Assembly: GCA_014529385.2 (NCBI GenBank)
Contig: CM043969.1
Coordinates: 67,280,676 to 67,344,675 of the forward strand
Source: Adiantum capillus-veneris
Lineage: Eukaryota > Streptophyta > Polypodiopsida > Polypodiales > Pteridaceae
Direction of reading: 5' to 3'
DNA length: 64,000 bases
Shown here: positions 25,691 through 37,301 of the stretch, in pieces
How positions within the stretch are numbered: position 1 is the stretch's first letter
How the letters are laid out: every line of letters starts with the position of its first letter
Made by a program: the position numbers and the translations under genes
The notes under the pieces: model-generated
Told to the model about the DNA's origin: nothing
What the model saw: only the letters and a program-made list of their open reading frames with translations
Databases searched by the model: none

Positions 25691-26757
25691 CTTGACTATA
25701 GCATAGGTGTGTGTGTGTACTTTCCTCAAACAACCATCAGTGTGAGACATACCAGAACCCGACCAAACAACAAAGGGTGGTCTTACCACTTGTATTTGTG
25801 GCAGTGTCTATAACCCTGTAAAAAAATTGACTGCATGGAAATAACTGACAAATTAAAGGCTAACACAAAGCTTTGTATGATTTTTTTGACAATAGACATA
25901 ACCATAATGAATCTATGACATTGGCCAAATAAAAAACAAGGTTTGAAAAATCTGTGTTGAGGTACCGAGTGTTTGGGGTAGATCTTCATGTTCAACATCA
26001 CTTTGCCTCATTGTTAGCTGTATTCGATTGACAAGAAAAGCCACTAAGTTGGTCCATATATGGCATACTTATCCGATGTGGAGCTTTGGGTAACTAATTG
26101 TGTATGTTTGTTGTCATTGATGAATAGCGGTCGCATGGCTTTAGTGGCCTTTGAATCAACTTTTGAAGATGCTGAAATTTTGCTTATTACTACGAGCGTT
26201 CTTGTCATTAAGCCTTGACATGCTTTTAGTACACTTATTGTCAAATGCTAAAATCTGCCGGTTTCACAAGCTTGACCGATTGTAAGAGGTGTGAAGACCC
26301 TCTTGATTGAAGGGGTTAATTAGGTTGGCTACTTTAAAATAAAGTGGAAATTAAAAAAACACCCAGTTGACGATTTTTTTTTTGTTGTAGACGAATAGAG
26401 CAATGGCGAAGAAGCTTACTGGCTGTCCGTTGCTTGCTGTCAAGAGGTCTACGCAAGAAGCGTTTTGATATGCTGTGTTTGCCAACCATGCCACCTTAGC
26501 TTTGCTTGTCCGAGTACCAAGCTTCTCCTCGCTTGTGGTTGCGCAGCTGCGGCTCTGTAAATCGAGACCTCAGCACCTCTGACTTTGCATGTGTCTGCTG
26601 CAGCGTCTCAAAAGGCCTTGCCTTGCCACAATCAACCAATAGTGCTTTGCTCACCTACCCACAGCCTCTTGAGAAGTGCTACCACCCTGCAGCGTTTTAG
26701 TATGTGGCTGCGACTGCCTTGCCTTGCCAGCAGCAGCAGCAGGAGCACCAAGCCTAT
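25691..26757 (-). other. interior of the non-autonomous LTR element, no coding capacity seen
   Basis: Only short open frames without gag, protease or reverse-transcriptase motifs. Its origin is not recognised. Confidence 0.6.
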
Positions 26758-26772
26758 GGCTCTGATACCATA

Positions 26773-26840
26773 TGTTGGGGTTGCAGGGCTATGGCGGGTG
26801 GAGACGATGGGGAGCCATGGCGAGATGTAGCAGGTTCAAC

Positions 26841-26888
<48 letters not shown>

Positions 26889-27067
26889 TGATACTCAACA
26901 GGCTTTAAAAAAACGCTATGATTGATAATATTCTTGTGTAGGAGCCTTACAATATAAAGGGTTTTTCTTGCCATGAAAAACTCAATCTTTAACAAACTTT
27001 TCCCTGCATGCTTTATGAGGGTATTCCCACAAGCTAAGACACCATTATCGGGCTTGCATACCCAACA
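26773..27067 (-). repeat. 5' LTR of the non-autonomous element, with (GA)n
   Basis: TGTTGGGG at 26,773 to CCCAACA at 27,067, immediately next to the primer site. The GA array at about 26,844-26,884 sits at the same place as in the other LTR but differs in length. Confidence 0.92.
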
Positions 27068-27308
27068 ATTTCTTGAAGTATTCCATTGGTTTTACAGACA
27101 AGTGTGGCATAAAACAAGATCACAAGAGATTAGAAAATTATTAGATAGTTTTGATATTGCTATAGCTATACAGAGGAGTATACAAAAAAGAAGGATGCAT
27201 ACAATAGATCGTCTGCGAGTGAAAGATTTTTACAATGGCTTTCCACTAGAAAAAGGAAGGCAAGGAAGAAAGTGGGGGATAATACAAGGATCGGTTCTAG
27301 CTGCTTGA

Positions 27309-27905
27309 TTAGGATTTACATTTTCCCCCCTCCAAGTACTCTTGGTTCTTGTAACCCTGTAAGAACTGCTTGCCTATGTCACCAGAAGAAGCAAGGACAT
27401 AACTGATCATAATGTCAAAGTATGCACTTCTTGAGCCCATAAATCCTAGAGCAAGTCCAAAAACTCTAATGGCTTCTTGCTTCTCAAGAAGTATGATTTT
27501 GTCCACTCAGAGTCTTATTGGATGTGAACCTACCACCCTTGACAGAGCACAACAAGTTTGTGCATAGTAAGGGATCAAGCTCTTCCTCTTGAATATGGGT
27601 GGGCTCCTCCACCTTGGTGATGTTCCTTGCCTTGAACTCTGCAACATTCAAGGTCTCTTTGCTTTGAAGCCTCTCCATTTTCTCTCTAAAATCTTCAGGT
27701 GTTTCCTCCACATCTTGGACATTCATAGCTGTTATGATTTGCAGAGATTTGCACTCTCCTTCTTTTATTGCAATAAGAGTCAAAAAGAGCAAAAATATAA
27801 TGTCTTCAATCATAAGCTTACAACCATGCTTTCCATGCCACTCACGAGGGTTATGGACATTCTTCCAATCATCTTGGAGTAGTGCAAACTTTTTGGAGCC
27901 AGTGC
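27309..27905 (-). pseudogene. gene 2 of copy B: conserved unknown protein, fragment
   Basis: Two blocks match gene 2 of copy C. ETLNVAEFKARNITKVEEP and ELDPLLCT (about 27,680-27,540) match MLDIAKFKAENITKVENVD and DVDPLHCT. ILLEKQEAIRVFGLALGFMG (about 27,495-27,430) matches ILVEKEEAIRIFGFFPGLTG. The central LNDI..LFDL block is deleted. Its 5' part is cut at about 27,905, where LINE sequence begins. It converges on gene 1. Confidence 0.75.
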
Positions 27906-27919
27906 TAGGTGTTAAATTG

Positions 27920-28055
27920 TGTGCATTCGGCTAGTTGATTGAGGAATATATGCATCTACAAAAAATTTAAGGGATTAAAATTTCATATGCTGATGAGAAC
28001 ATTTGCTTACAACAATTTGCAGATGATACTTATGCAATTGTGTGTGCAGACAATA
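27920..28055 (+). pseudogene. LINE reverse transcriptase fragment, left of the CACTA insertion
   Basis: The reading LIEEYMHLQKI-stop-GIKIS ... QFADDTYAIVCADN contains the catalytic ADD motif of LINE reverse transcriptases. The frame continues exactly across the CACTA element at 54,858 (NTTTNAFFTCLKLLYLTNG), which proves that the two pieces were one gene. Confidence 0.85.
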
Positions 28056-28068
28056 CACTACAAGAGGT
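28056..28068. repeat. left terminal inverted repeat of the CACTA element
   Basis: CACTACAAGAGGT, with ATA target duplication at 28,053-28,055. Confidence 0.95.
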
Positions 28069-28079
28069 TGTGTACACTT

Positions 28080-28300
28080 GTGACGTTTTTTGCGACGGAA
28101 ATACATTGGGTTTTTATACTCCCCAGCGTCATTAAGAGCGTCGCTAAAAGCATCGATACGGGAACGTCGCTATGAGCATCGCTATAACCGTTGCTATATA
28201 GCGATGCTTATAGCGACGATTATAGTGACGCCTATAGGCAACCTATAGTGACACTTATAGCGACGTTACAGAGCCTTATATAGCGACGCTCGAGAGTAAA
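28080..28300. repeat. CACTA subterminal repeats, left
   Basis: At least eight copies of a short motif (CGTCGCTA, AGCGACG, AGCGATG and variants) in both orientations. Such arrays bind the element-encoded DNA-binding protein in other CACTA elements. Confidence 0.85.
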
Positions 28301-29842
28301 AAAATTTGGTGGTAGGACATTGAATGCCCTGCCACCCATCAACCATATTGAATGTTTCAATAATAGAGTAAACCTAAATGAATCCAAGATAAGATTAGAT
28401 TCACCTTTGAAAGAAAGTGCAAGCTTAGGTATAGACCCAAAGTAGTCACCCACAAGACAATATAGCCAATAACTCCATCATCCATAGTATTGTTTGCAAA
28501 ATAAAGATATAAAACTGACAAAAGTAAATTGATGAAAGTAAATCAAAGACAACTATACACATTATAGGCAAAATCACTTGATTGTTAAGCTTTGCAAATG
28601 TATTAGTTACAACACCATTGTCATTATTGAGAAAATATATATGGTTTTCCAATAGTTACAAAAAGATGTGTACATGGCATCTCATGATACATATGCTATG
28701 ACAAAAGGAAACTAATGCTATCTAGCTACGGCTAGACTGACGTCGTCTAATCAAACATCTCATCGCGTCCAAGTGGTGTATCTGTCGAATTCTACAAAAA
28801 TAAACAATAAGACATCTTTCTATAAGTATAAACATATAATTTACAAAACAATACAATAAATAGAAAAGAGTAAACCCTAATACTAACCATGCCGCTGCGA
28901 GAACTCAGAATGTCCATCAAGGTGTTTAAGCCCTTCCTGCCTCCGTACTTGCGCTCATACAGTGTGGGGTCACGTCCTATCATCGACCAATGTTCAAAAC
29001 ATACAAAGAATCCATTATGTTAAAATTTAAAAACCCCTAAACCCTAAACTATCAAACCTAAACAGCAATGCAAAAACACTTACAAAATTGGCCTCAAATG
29101 ATGCCCACCAGCCGCTCCCCAAGTGTGGTGCGAGCTCCTTGTCTCTACTCGTGCTTTGGCTGCCTCCTTTTGTTGCTTCCACTTGTCAGGATTCCCGCGC
29201 GCTGCTTTCTTCGCATTCTTTGTCCATCTAATCTGGTCTGTTCCACCCATGGTTTGTTGCTTTTTGCACTTTAGAACGCTTGTGCTTGCAATATTCGCGC
29301 ATTCGAATCTTCATCAGGTCTTCATTGAAGCGGTCATCTTGTGTTGACATGCAGCATATTGATGACTCTATCTTTTAATTCACTTGGTACTTCACTCCAA
29401 GTGTTTAGTATGTAGTGTCTAAAAACCTGAGAGAAAAGACCGCGCATGCGCGAGATCACCTTCTTGCCTTCATCATCCAAGATGATGCCGCCGCTGAAGT
29501 CAACGGAGTCAGGCAAGCCCTCTCGTCGGTGACGCATGAACCTGGGTGTCCCTGCAAGGGTCTCTAGCGGCATGTCGATGGGGGTACAGACGTCAAGTGT
29601 CTCCACTAGAGTCTGGGCCCCGAAGCGAGGAGTGTCGACTGAGGTGACTCCCGGAGGAGTAGGTAGTGGTGTGTAGCCAGGAACGACCGTCAACCGCGCA
29701 AAACCTGGCATAGATGGCGATGTCATGGCTGGTGTGGGGGTGGGAAAATAAGGGAAAGATAAAGAGCCTCGTCAAACACGAGGCGGTGTCGAGGCATCAG
29801 CGGCGGCATCCCCACAACAACCGTCATCGCCACCACTAGAGC

Positions 29843-30163
29843 TGTTGGGAATGGGATCGTGCTAGCTATGGTGGATGAAAGAGAAACATAGTGTCAATGT
29901 GTGAGTGTGTGTATAAGCAAGGTTATCACTCAAGTGAATTAGATTCCAAGATAGAATTAGCTTGGACTCATAAACACAATCTTGAGTATTGACTTAGCTT
30001 AGCACAAACTCACCATAGACAAGCATGTAGTGCAAAATAGAGTTGTGTTTATTCATTCATGAAATGGGCTTTAAGTAGCTCTACAGCCTTGCTCCACAGC
30101 ATGTGGGATAATTCCACTCTTCTCTCCTTGACTCACACTTTAGGACAAAGCTCACACTTTACA
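29843..30163 (-). repeat. 3' LTR of the gag-only copia element
   Basis: TGTTGGGAATGGG ... CACACTTTACA, preceded by AGAGC. A purine-rich tract on minus (AAGGGGAGGA) adjoins it at 30,164-30,178. Confidence 0.95.
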
Positions 30164-30342
30164 ATCCTCCCCTTGAGGTTTGGACTATGACAAAATACTG
30201 AAGATACATGATCCACACAGGATGATAAGCTGGTATCCACACAGGATGGTAAAATCCACACAGGCTGACAAAATCCACACAGGATGATAATATCCACACA
30301 GAAAAATAAAAGTCCTCCCCTACGAGTAGAGAGGCTGCATCT

Positions 30343-31216
30343 TCAAGGTACGTCTTCATAAAAGACAAGGTTGGTCTCTCCTTTGTCTTCTTCGTCTTCT
30401 ACCATGTGAGTTGATCCTTTGTTAGGTCTCTTGCCTTTGTTGCTTCTGGTGTTGCTTCTAATACTGCTGCTTTCTCCATTAATACTGCCTCCATTTGAGT
30501 AGCATCGAGAAGGTGGGTGTCCCTTCTTACCACATTTGTTGCAAGGATTGTTTGTGTAGCAGTCTTTAGCTACGTATTCCATTCTTCCACATTCATAACA
30601 CTTTCTTCTGGTTGATGATGTCGATGGAGAATATCTTCCCCTTGAGGATATTATGACAAAGGCCCCTCCTGATGGAGTTGATGAACCTCTTTGCTTTTTT
30701 TCTTCTGCTTGGACTGAGTTGATGACATCTTGAAAAGGTGGAGCCGGTTCTTTTTCTGCAAGAATAGTCACTAAGTGGTCATAAGAAGGTGGAAGTGCAC
30801 TTAATAGTATGGCCACTTTGTCGTCTTCTGGTACTTTGAAGTGGATGTAAGTGAGCTGCATGACAATGCTCTTAAGCCTATTTACTAGCTAGCAATATCC
30901 TCCCCTTCAATCATGGTGATCTTGTAAAGTTGCCTTTTGAGACTAACTTTACTTCTTTTGGCCCTGGCTCCAAAATTTCTTGCTAAAACATGCCAGGCAT
31001 CATGTGCATGTGACATTCATCTATGAAATGCACATAATTGTCATGCAAGGAGGTGATGATGATTCCTAACGCTTGTTCGTCTTTGGCCAAATTCTGTGCA
31101 CTTGCTATGAGTGTAGATGCCCTAGTGTGCACTCCACCAGGTTCGGCTTGTTGCTCTAAGGCATTGCTGATGACAGACCATACACATTTTTTCATAAGAT
31201 ATCCTCTTAATTTCAT
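30343..31216 (-). pseudogene. copia gag of the nested element, frameshifted
   Basis: The first part (31,216-30,983) and the main part (30,861-30,343) lie in different frames. The main part has the UBN2 landmark ILLSALPPSYDHLVTILAEK and two CCHC knuckles (CYECGRMEYVAKDC and CNKCGKKGHPPSRC), as expected of copia gag. A third of the interior, upstream of it, is non-coding leader. No pol motif follows toward the 3' LTR. Confidence 0.8.
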
Positions 31217-31219
31217 TTT

Positions 31220-32690
31220 CCAGGTGTGAAACCCTTCCCCGTTGAATTTTTATATTCCCTTGTCCACAATTTGTGCTTATGGAGGGGTTTGAGCTCAAGA
31301 GAGTCTCCTAGCCAGTGTCTACCTCTTTACACGGTGCACAAGAATTTGAAAATTCTATTTAAAGTTGTGCTTGGTTGGGTTCATTTGCAAGTTAAGAGAG
31401 AGAGGGAGAGAGAAAAAATCCCTTTGTGACGCCCCTCTTCACAGATAGGGGAAATGACCCTTTGCTTTTGCTTTTGATGCTCGAAAGAAACCCTTATTGA
31501 AGCTTGGTAATAACTTCTTTGAATTGTTGCAATGCCGTGGTTGGTGAGAATGACCCCCTTTGGTAGCCCTTGGAGTGCTCGATGAAGGTTTGAAGTTTCA
31601 CCCTCCCTTAAATTGCTTGGAAATGCCTTTTTATTGCTTAGGGCTCACCTCGGTGTAGCAGGGCCACAGGAAGGCCGGCTTATGCAGGGCTGAGTCGGTG
31701 GAACTGTTGAGCAACAAAAGAGGTGGCACGTGCGTGAAGAGCCTCTTTTGTGGTTCGGGCAGGTAGGCAGCCAGGCCGGGCAAGCGCGGGCAGGCAAGCA
31801 GCCGATCGGGCAAGCGGGGGCAGGTGGGCAGCCAATCGGCCTACACCGAGTTGGTGAGGCCAAAAAGGGTTTGTCCGCGTGAATGTTCCCCAGTGGACCC
31901 AACAAGGGACTCAACAACATAGCTGAGCGCCAATTTCAAGTCCGTCCACAAGCCCACCTTCCAAATCCAGTAATTGACCCCACGACTCCACACACTACCC
32001 CTTTAATAGGGTTAATGAGCTAAGCCAAAGGGCCCAATGGGCTCCACGTGAGTGATAGGCCAAAGTAAGAATATTTCAAGCTCGTTTCTGCAGGGCTTCT
32101 CCCACAAAACACACACACACACACACAAAAGCTTCACACACACCTAAATATAGCAAATTAATCGGTGATGCTTTTGATGTCGGATTTGAGTGCTTAGGGG
32201 CTCTATAGAGAGCTCTCAAGGATTACTTCAAGGTAATGAGAATGATCTAGGTTGATAATGAAAGTGTGGGGAATAATTGCAAATGCAAGAGTAACAAAAA
32301 TCGATACTATATACACACAAATTTAAAGAGAGATGATTGTTAAATGATGTGACCAATCAATCAAGGCACTAATTAATCATTGGGATGATCAATTGGTACT
32401 TGTGTAAGTGGAAGCACAAACAGATTAAGATTTTATGCAAGATTTTCAATGATTAATGCACCTATGCTCTCCTAATCAAGCCTACCTAGCCATGGAGAGT
32501 AGTGGCCTCTTGGGTGTGCCAAGGACATGCCCACACATAGCTAGATTAGTGTTTAATCAGTGAGAGATGCAACTAGTTATGGAAATGTCAATGGGCCATA
32601 ACAATAATTATGAAATGCTAATCAATCTAATGGAGATGCTAATAATTAACACACACTAATGCATAATGACAAATCTAGCTAGCATAACTT
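31220..32690. other. non-coding leader of the nested copia element
   Basis: Between the 5' LTR and gag. It contains only small motif-free frames and a short AC run near 32,110. Confidence 0.5.
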
Positions 32691-32707
32691 AAAGCACTGA
32701 TACCAAT

Positions 32708-33030
32708 TGTTGAGAATGGGATCGTACTAGCTATGGTGGATGAAAGAGAAACATAGCATCAATGTGTGAGTGTGTGTGTGTAAGCAAGGTTATCACTCAA
32801 GTGAATTAGGTTCCAAGATAGAAGTAGCTTGGACTCATAAACACAATCTTGAGTATTGACTTAGCTTAGCACAATCTCACTATAGACAAGCATGTAGTGC
32901 AAAATAGAGTTGTGTTTATTCATTCATGAAATGAGCTTTAAGTAGCTCTATAGCCTTGCTCCACAGCATGTGGGATAATTCTACTCTTCTCTCCTTGACT
33001 CACACTTTAGGACAAAGCTCACGCTTTACA
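32708..33030 (-). repeat. 5' LTR of the gag-only copia element
   Basis: TGTTGAGAATGGG ... CACGCTTTACA, followed by AGAGC and adjoining the primer site. Confidence 0.95.
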
Positions 33031-33283
33031 AGAGCGTCGGTGCCTATACGAGTGTGAAGATCGTCTCGTCAACACCGAAGCTTCGGAGTGCGCTGAATGC
33101 TCCGAAACAGAGGGAGACGCTAAAGGAGTAGAACGACGTGATGGTGCTTCAGAGCGATCCTTCCTCGTACCAGTGCCTCTGTTGGGATGACAAAGAAGAA
33201 AGAAACTCATCATCATCCATACTTGCATTAAACACACGAACATTTAATCTTAATATTGAATGAATGGAGAAGAAAACATGGAC

Positions 33284-33290
<7 letters not shown>

Positions 33291-33319
<29 letters not shown>
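33291..33319. repeat. (GA)n array
   Basis: About 29 bp of GA. Confidence 0.9.
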
Positions 33320-33323
<4 letters not shown>

Positions 33324-33384
33324 CATAAAGGGGGAGGGATTCCTGTGTAGAGATATTTCATTGAAATTCTTGTGAATTTGTAAA

Positions 33385-33646
33385 AGCACTGCGCTCCGGG
33401 TGCGATGGAAACTAAAGCTGCAATCGCGAAGGTGAACCGTCTTTGCTCATAGATGCTGCTCGTCCCACCACTAGATCTAGTTGATCGGGTGAAAGAGACG
33501 CTATAAAGCAGTAGTAGTGCTTCTTAGCGTCTCTTTCACCCAATCAACTAGATCTAGTGGTGGGACGAGCAGCATCTATGAGTAGAGACAGATCACTTCC
33601 TTCGCGATTGCAGCTTCAGTCTCCATCGCACTCGGAGCGCAGTGCT
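33385..33646. repeat. long hairpin (inverted repeat, arms about 120 bp)
   Basis: Left arm 33,385-33,502 (AGCACTGCGCTCC ... AAAGAGACGCT) pairs with right arm 33,526-33,646 across a 23-nt loop. Only a handful of mismatches and one short insertion occur. It lies between the two CACTA genes. No target duplication was found. If transcribed it would form a near-perfect double-stranded RNA. Confidence 0.92.
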
Positions 33647-33867
33647 CGTCGTCCAAGCTTGTGAGAACATACTTGGAGCATACGTACCTGGAGTGGACGC
33701 AATGCCAATTAAATACAATGAGGCATATAGATAGGAATGGACAAAAAACCACGTGAATACAAAATGGAGCAAAATTGTTCAAATACAATATTTATGGCTT
33801 TAAGAGGTCTCTCTCTCATCCTCGCATAGCTTAGCATAACTTCCTATATCTATGTAGAGCTCTCCGT

Positions 33868-36800
33868 TTAGATAGACATCCTTTGTTTCATTTTGTAGAT
33901 CCTTTGCATGTACCCCATAGAGAGTAACAGCTTGATGCTCGTCTGGCACCACCTCAATGGCTTCTGACTAAGCATCTTCTCCGATCTCCTCCATTGATGC
34001 CGCTGTGTTGGCACATGGTAGCCCTCATACGTCTCTGCACTATGAGGGGCTACCTCTATGAGGTACCACCAGTTTGATGCAGACTTTGTAGGATGAAATA
34101 TCACCTGCCAGAGCCACATAACTTACATGAGAGCTTCCAAGCACATAACTTCTAAAATTGGATGTTAACTATTTACATGTTTACTTGTTCACAATGCTTG
34201 GGTAGTACTAAAGTGTCTCTTAGGTCATTCAATTTCTTAGTTGAATCCACCTCAAGGAAACCAAACTCTCCTCTACGCACAGTAGCGTTGCGACCCTCCA
34301 TGATTATCTTGAACCATTGCACATAGAACAAGTCGACAAAAAATTCCTCTATAATCGATCCTCAAAATCTCTTGTAGCGTGCCGAAGTAAGTGAGTTCCG
34401 CCACCACAGGACCTACATCAAAGGACCGCGTCGACTAAACTATTCAAATTTTTCCACGATTCCACAATCTTGAGTAAAACGCTTTTTGTCAATCCGTTCC
34501 ACCCTAAAATGTCGACCTTTACACCATGCTGCTATGTATGACTTATACTACAACCAACAAAGATTATGAGTGGCCGTTCAAACATCTAGAAAGTCACTAG
34601 TCGTACATTGCAAACTTACCTTGGTCGCGCAACCCTGAGAGTACTCCCACTCCTCACTTCTTCACCGCACTATTGTGCGCTTTTCAATTGGTTGTGGAAC
34701 CATCTTAAGCTCATGAATGTTGGTAGGCTCTCCAGACCTGCCAGATAATGCATTGGTGGTTGTCTTCCCCATCTCCACTCGATTCGTACCCTTTGTCACT
34801 CTTGCTATGCATCCTCGTATTGTGAAATCCACTTTTGCATCACTGGATTGCGAAGCATGCAAAATCGGTTGATTTTAGACTCTAGATCTTCCATCATCTT
34901 CTTCTCAACACCGAGATTGCACATGACAATCCCAAATTTGCACTCATCATCTATGGTTCACCATAGCGTGTCCCGGGCTTTATCAAATCCATCTAGCCAC
35001 TCTCCAATGTAAACTACGAACTCTGATACCAGCCAACCTTCTGCCATGCTGCCCTCCGGATGTGCCTTCTGACACACATATTCCTTGAGCGTTTTCATGA
35101 AACGTTCTAAAAAGAACATCCATCTGGAATGTACTGTGCCAACTATTTCCACCTCATCAACTATGTAAACAAGAAGATGCACCTGAATGCAAAGATGCAC
35201 ACAACCTCCACAGCGTTTAGTTTCGTGAATGGTATGGAGTCTACATTGATCTCCTTTTGTGAGATCCATTGCACCAACTTCGCAAGTTTGTAGATTGTGT
35301 TACGAACGTCAAGAGACAAACATCCCTCAATGGCCACTGGTAAAATCAACTGCAAAACACATCCAGCAATGATATTAAAGTCCACACAGCAATGATATTA
35401 AAGTCCACAATGATATTAAACCGGTAAGCTTTCCTTCTTTCGTAAAACACGTTTGTAGCGAGTGCATTACTCCAGTGGGGGTCCGCACAGATCGAACGGT
35501 CCCTTTTACTTTGCGTTCTTGGGCTCTTGTGAAAATCCATGGCGCTTTCGGGAGTTTTATCGATCCATCGGATGCTGTCTGCAGCCAATATTGCTCCTTA
35601 CGATCCACATTTCTAAGGTTAACCCTGGCTCCCAAAATATCTTTCTTACCAGTCAGATGGTCCCATAGCAGATTACCCACATTCGTAAATGTGTGCATTG
35701 GATCGAGCAAGTGATTGATCATGAGTCGGGGCCAATATGTTAACTCGTACCGTAGAGAGAGTCTCTTCATCCCTGGGGGCAAACCGTCATCACACATCTC
35801 CTTCTGCTCTAGCCATGCTTGTGCAGACATCCTCGGTGGCTCTCTTCCCAAAAAGCCATCGCGTAACACATGATTCTCTGGAAGATACGCTTGATGACCT
35901 TCGTAGATTTTCGTCTTCAATGAGGGCACCCGACGTGCATTCAGTCTAGGTCCACATGTGACACATGCTCTGTGTCCGCTTGTTTGAAGCCCTGCATGTA
36001 TACACATGAAAATAGATAAGCTTGAGAAAAACCAAGATTTACAGTGTTTGAGTTTGAGTGTAAATCACTTGAGCATTCTGTTAGTCTGGGATAGTCATGC
36101 ATGGTCCACATTAGAATGCCTCTGATGAAAGCATTCCGTCGACCTGTGTGTCGGCTCATATCCACCACTTCTATGTCAATCCACAGTTGTTGTATCTCTT
36201 CCAATATTGTACGAAGATACACATCCATATTCTTCAATTTATACCGCCCCGTCACAATCAAGCTTAGCCACAGGTGCCCCTTCTTGGTAGTCAACCACGG
36301 GGGAATGTTGTAGTTGACGATGACAACGGGACATACACTGTAAGATGTTGATCTTTGACCAAATAGATTTACGCCATCCATAGCTAGGCCTAGACGCAAA
36401 TTTCGAGCTTCCCTGGCAAAATCCGACCATGTTTCGTCTATATGTTTCCACGCTGCACAATCTGCAGGAATCCGTAGCACACCATCCGAAGATTTATTCT
36501 CCTCATGCCATGATGCTAGGGTGTCCATGGACTTACATTCAAAGAAATGCTTGATGCAAAGAAGCAGAGAAAAATGTCGCAAAACCTTTTGTGGATTTTT
36601 TCTTCCGTGGAGATCTACTCGATATCTCTTGGAATCACATTTCGAACACTTCTCCATGTCTATGTATTCCCCTTTGAAAAGAATGCAGTCATTAGGACAA
36701 GCGTGAATTGAATTGTAATCCATCCCCAAGTTTTGCAAGATCTTTCTTGCTTCCTCTCTGGAATCTGGCATCACATTATTAGCTGGCAATATGTGCTCTT

Positions 36801-37176
36801 TGACCAATCTACACAGCGAAAAAAATGCGGTACACTTGTGTAAGTAATCTATCAAATCATTATACATCTAGAGTTTTTTATTAAAGTAAACACATTGTAA
36901 TAGATCACTTGAAAAGCATTGTGATGCTAGTGTCACTCCATCCAAACTTTGCATGTATGTTGAGAAGAACCAGGAGCGTCTTCAATCTAGACGCACGTGC
37001 TCCATCATACAATGGTGTATCGGCTTCACTTTTCATATCATCATAGATAAGCCTTTCTATGGAAGAAACACGTCTTGTCCGTCACACAGCATGCTTGCAT
37101 TGATTACAAGGACATAAGATCTTTGCTGAGAGATAGGTGTTTCGGTTGAATGGCCCCACATCCTCGTCACTACTCA
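33868..37176 (-). pseudogene. CACTA TNP2 transposase (Transposase_21), broken
   Basis: The start region at ATG 37,176 encodes FNRNTYLSAKILCPCNQCKH, the CPC..C module of the transposase-associated domain. After stops and a probable intron, HACPNDCILFKGEY (about 36,720) leads into the catalytic region. ETWSDFAREARNLRLGLAMD and FGQRSTSYSVCPVVIVNYNI (about 36,440-36,300) are the family's D.W..F..E.RN.RLG...DG and YNLPPW landmarks. HRACVTCGPRL, LPENHVLR and HLLDPMHTFTNVGN follow (about 35,960-35,690). DUF4218-like exons (VHSRWMFFLERFMKTLKEYV, about 35,130-35,075) and a C-terminal piece near 34,100-33,870 complete it. Stops and frame changes make it non-functional as read. Confidence 0.88.
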
Positions 37177-37240
37177 TAATGAGGGTAAAAACTTTATAAC
37201 CTGAACATAAATTTAATCTTCTATTGGCATCCTCCGTCTT

Positions 37241-37241
<1 letters not shown>

Positions 37242-37298
<57 letters not shown>
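37242..37298. repeat. (CT)n array just 5' of the TNP2 gene
   Basis: About 57 bp of CT, 66 bp upstream of the assigned TNP2 start. Confidence 0.95.

Positions 37299-37301
<3 letters not shown>

Larger units (their letters stand above)
25374..27067 (-). mobile_element. non-autonomous LTR retrotransposon (TRIM/LARD-like)
   Basis: Two direct LTRs of about 290-295 bp flank an interior of about 1.1 kb without recognisable gag or pol. The primer site on minus (TGGTATCAGAGC, rc of 26,759-26,770) is an exact match to the classic initiator tRNA-Met primer sequence and sets the orientation. The right LTR has TGTTGGG ... CCCAACA ends. Flanking pentamers are ATTGA (left) and ATTTC (right), so the target duplication is not intact. 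It lies inside gene 1 of copy B. Confidence 0.88.
23388..27303 (+). pseudogene. gene 1 of copy B: RAG1/CMC-like transposase, broken
   Basis: Starts at ATG 23,388 (MNLAKRGIYHLHVELEDEY; copy C: MRMRRSLYHLHIELNEEYCP). The first aspartate block is kept (FVIKLDESEIVEG, about 24,520-24,555). The second aspartate block is destroyed: GGTLRR stands where GGDLKT is expected, followed by a deletion. The HLCTLHE segment occurs near 25,025-25,045. The last exon is split by the LTR element; its end (IWHRTR-like VWHKTRSQEI, about 27,100) lies to the right of it. An 86-bp tandem duplication and an inverted duplication add to the damage. Confidence 0.8.
23066..27905 (+). mobile_element. CATTAGG-family DNA transposon, copy B (right end lost)
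   Basis: The left end reads CATTAGGGGAAGTTTGAGG at 23,066, close to both ends of copy C. Gene 1 follows on plus, split by a later LTR element (25,374-27,067). The first part of gene 2 on minus runs to about 27,905, where homology with copy C stops in mid-gene and LINE sequence resumes. Genes 3 and 4 and the right terminal repeat are missing. The copy interrupts an older LINE: reverse-transcriptase blocks lie at 21.8-22.3 kb and again at 27.9 kb. Confidence 0.85.
29843..33030 (-). mobile_element. gag-only copia-type LTR retrotransposon
   Basis: LTRs at 29,843-30,163 and 32,708-33,030 are nearly identical, with TG...CA ends. The target duplication AGAGC is intact at 29,838-29,842 and 33,031-33,035. 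The minus-strand primer site is at 32,694-32,707 (TTGGTATCAGTGC). The interior encodes only gag; protease, integrase and reverse transcriptase are missing, so it depends on a relative. It is inserted in an exon of the CACTA element's second gene, and high LTR similarity makes it one of the younger insertions here. Confidence 0.95.
28790..33200 (-). pseudogene. PTTA/En-Spm-like second gene of the CACTA element, split by a copia insertion
   Basis: Pieces in minus-strand order: an exon from a probable acceptor near 33,182 (RGTGTRKDRSEAP, serine-rich); after the insertion a proline-rich part and then RGLFSQVFRHYILNTWSEVP and ELKDRVINML (about 29,460-29,345). Next come a lysine-rich part with NPDKWKQQKEAAKARVETR and SSHHTWGAAG (about 29,200-29,100), and a short exon with RDPTLYERKYGGRKG (about 28,975-28,920). 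The W.EVP..LKD.I and H..G.. arrangement is that of plant Transposase_24 proteins, DNA-binding partners of TNP2. A stop lies near 29,772. Confidence 0.6.
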
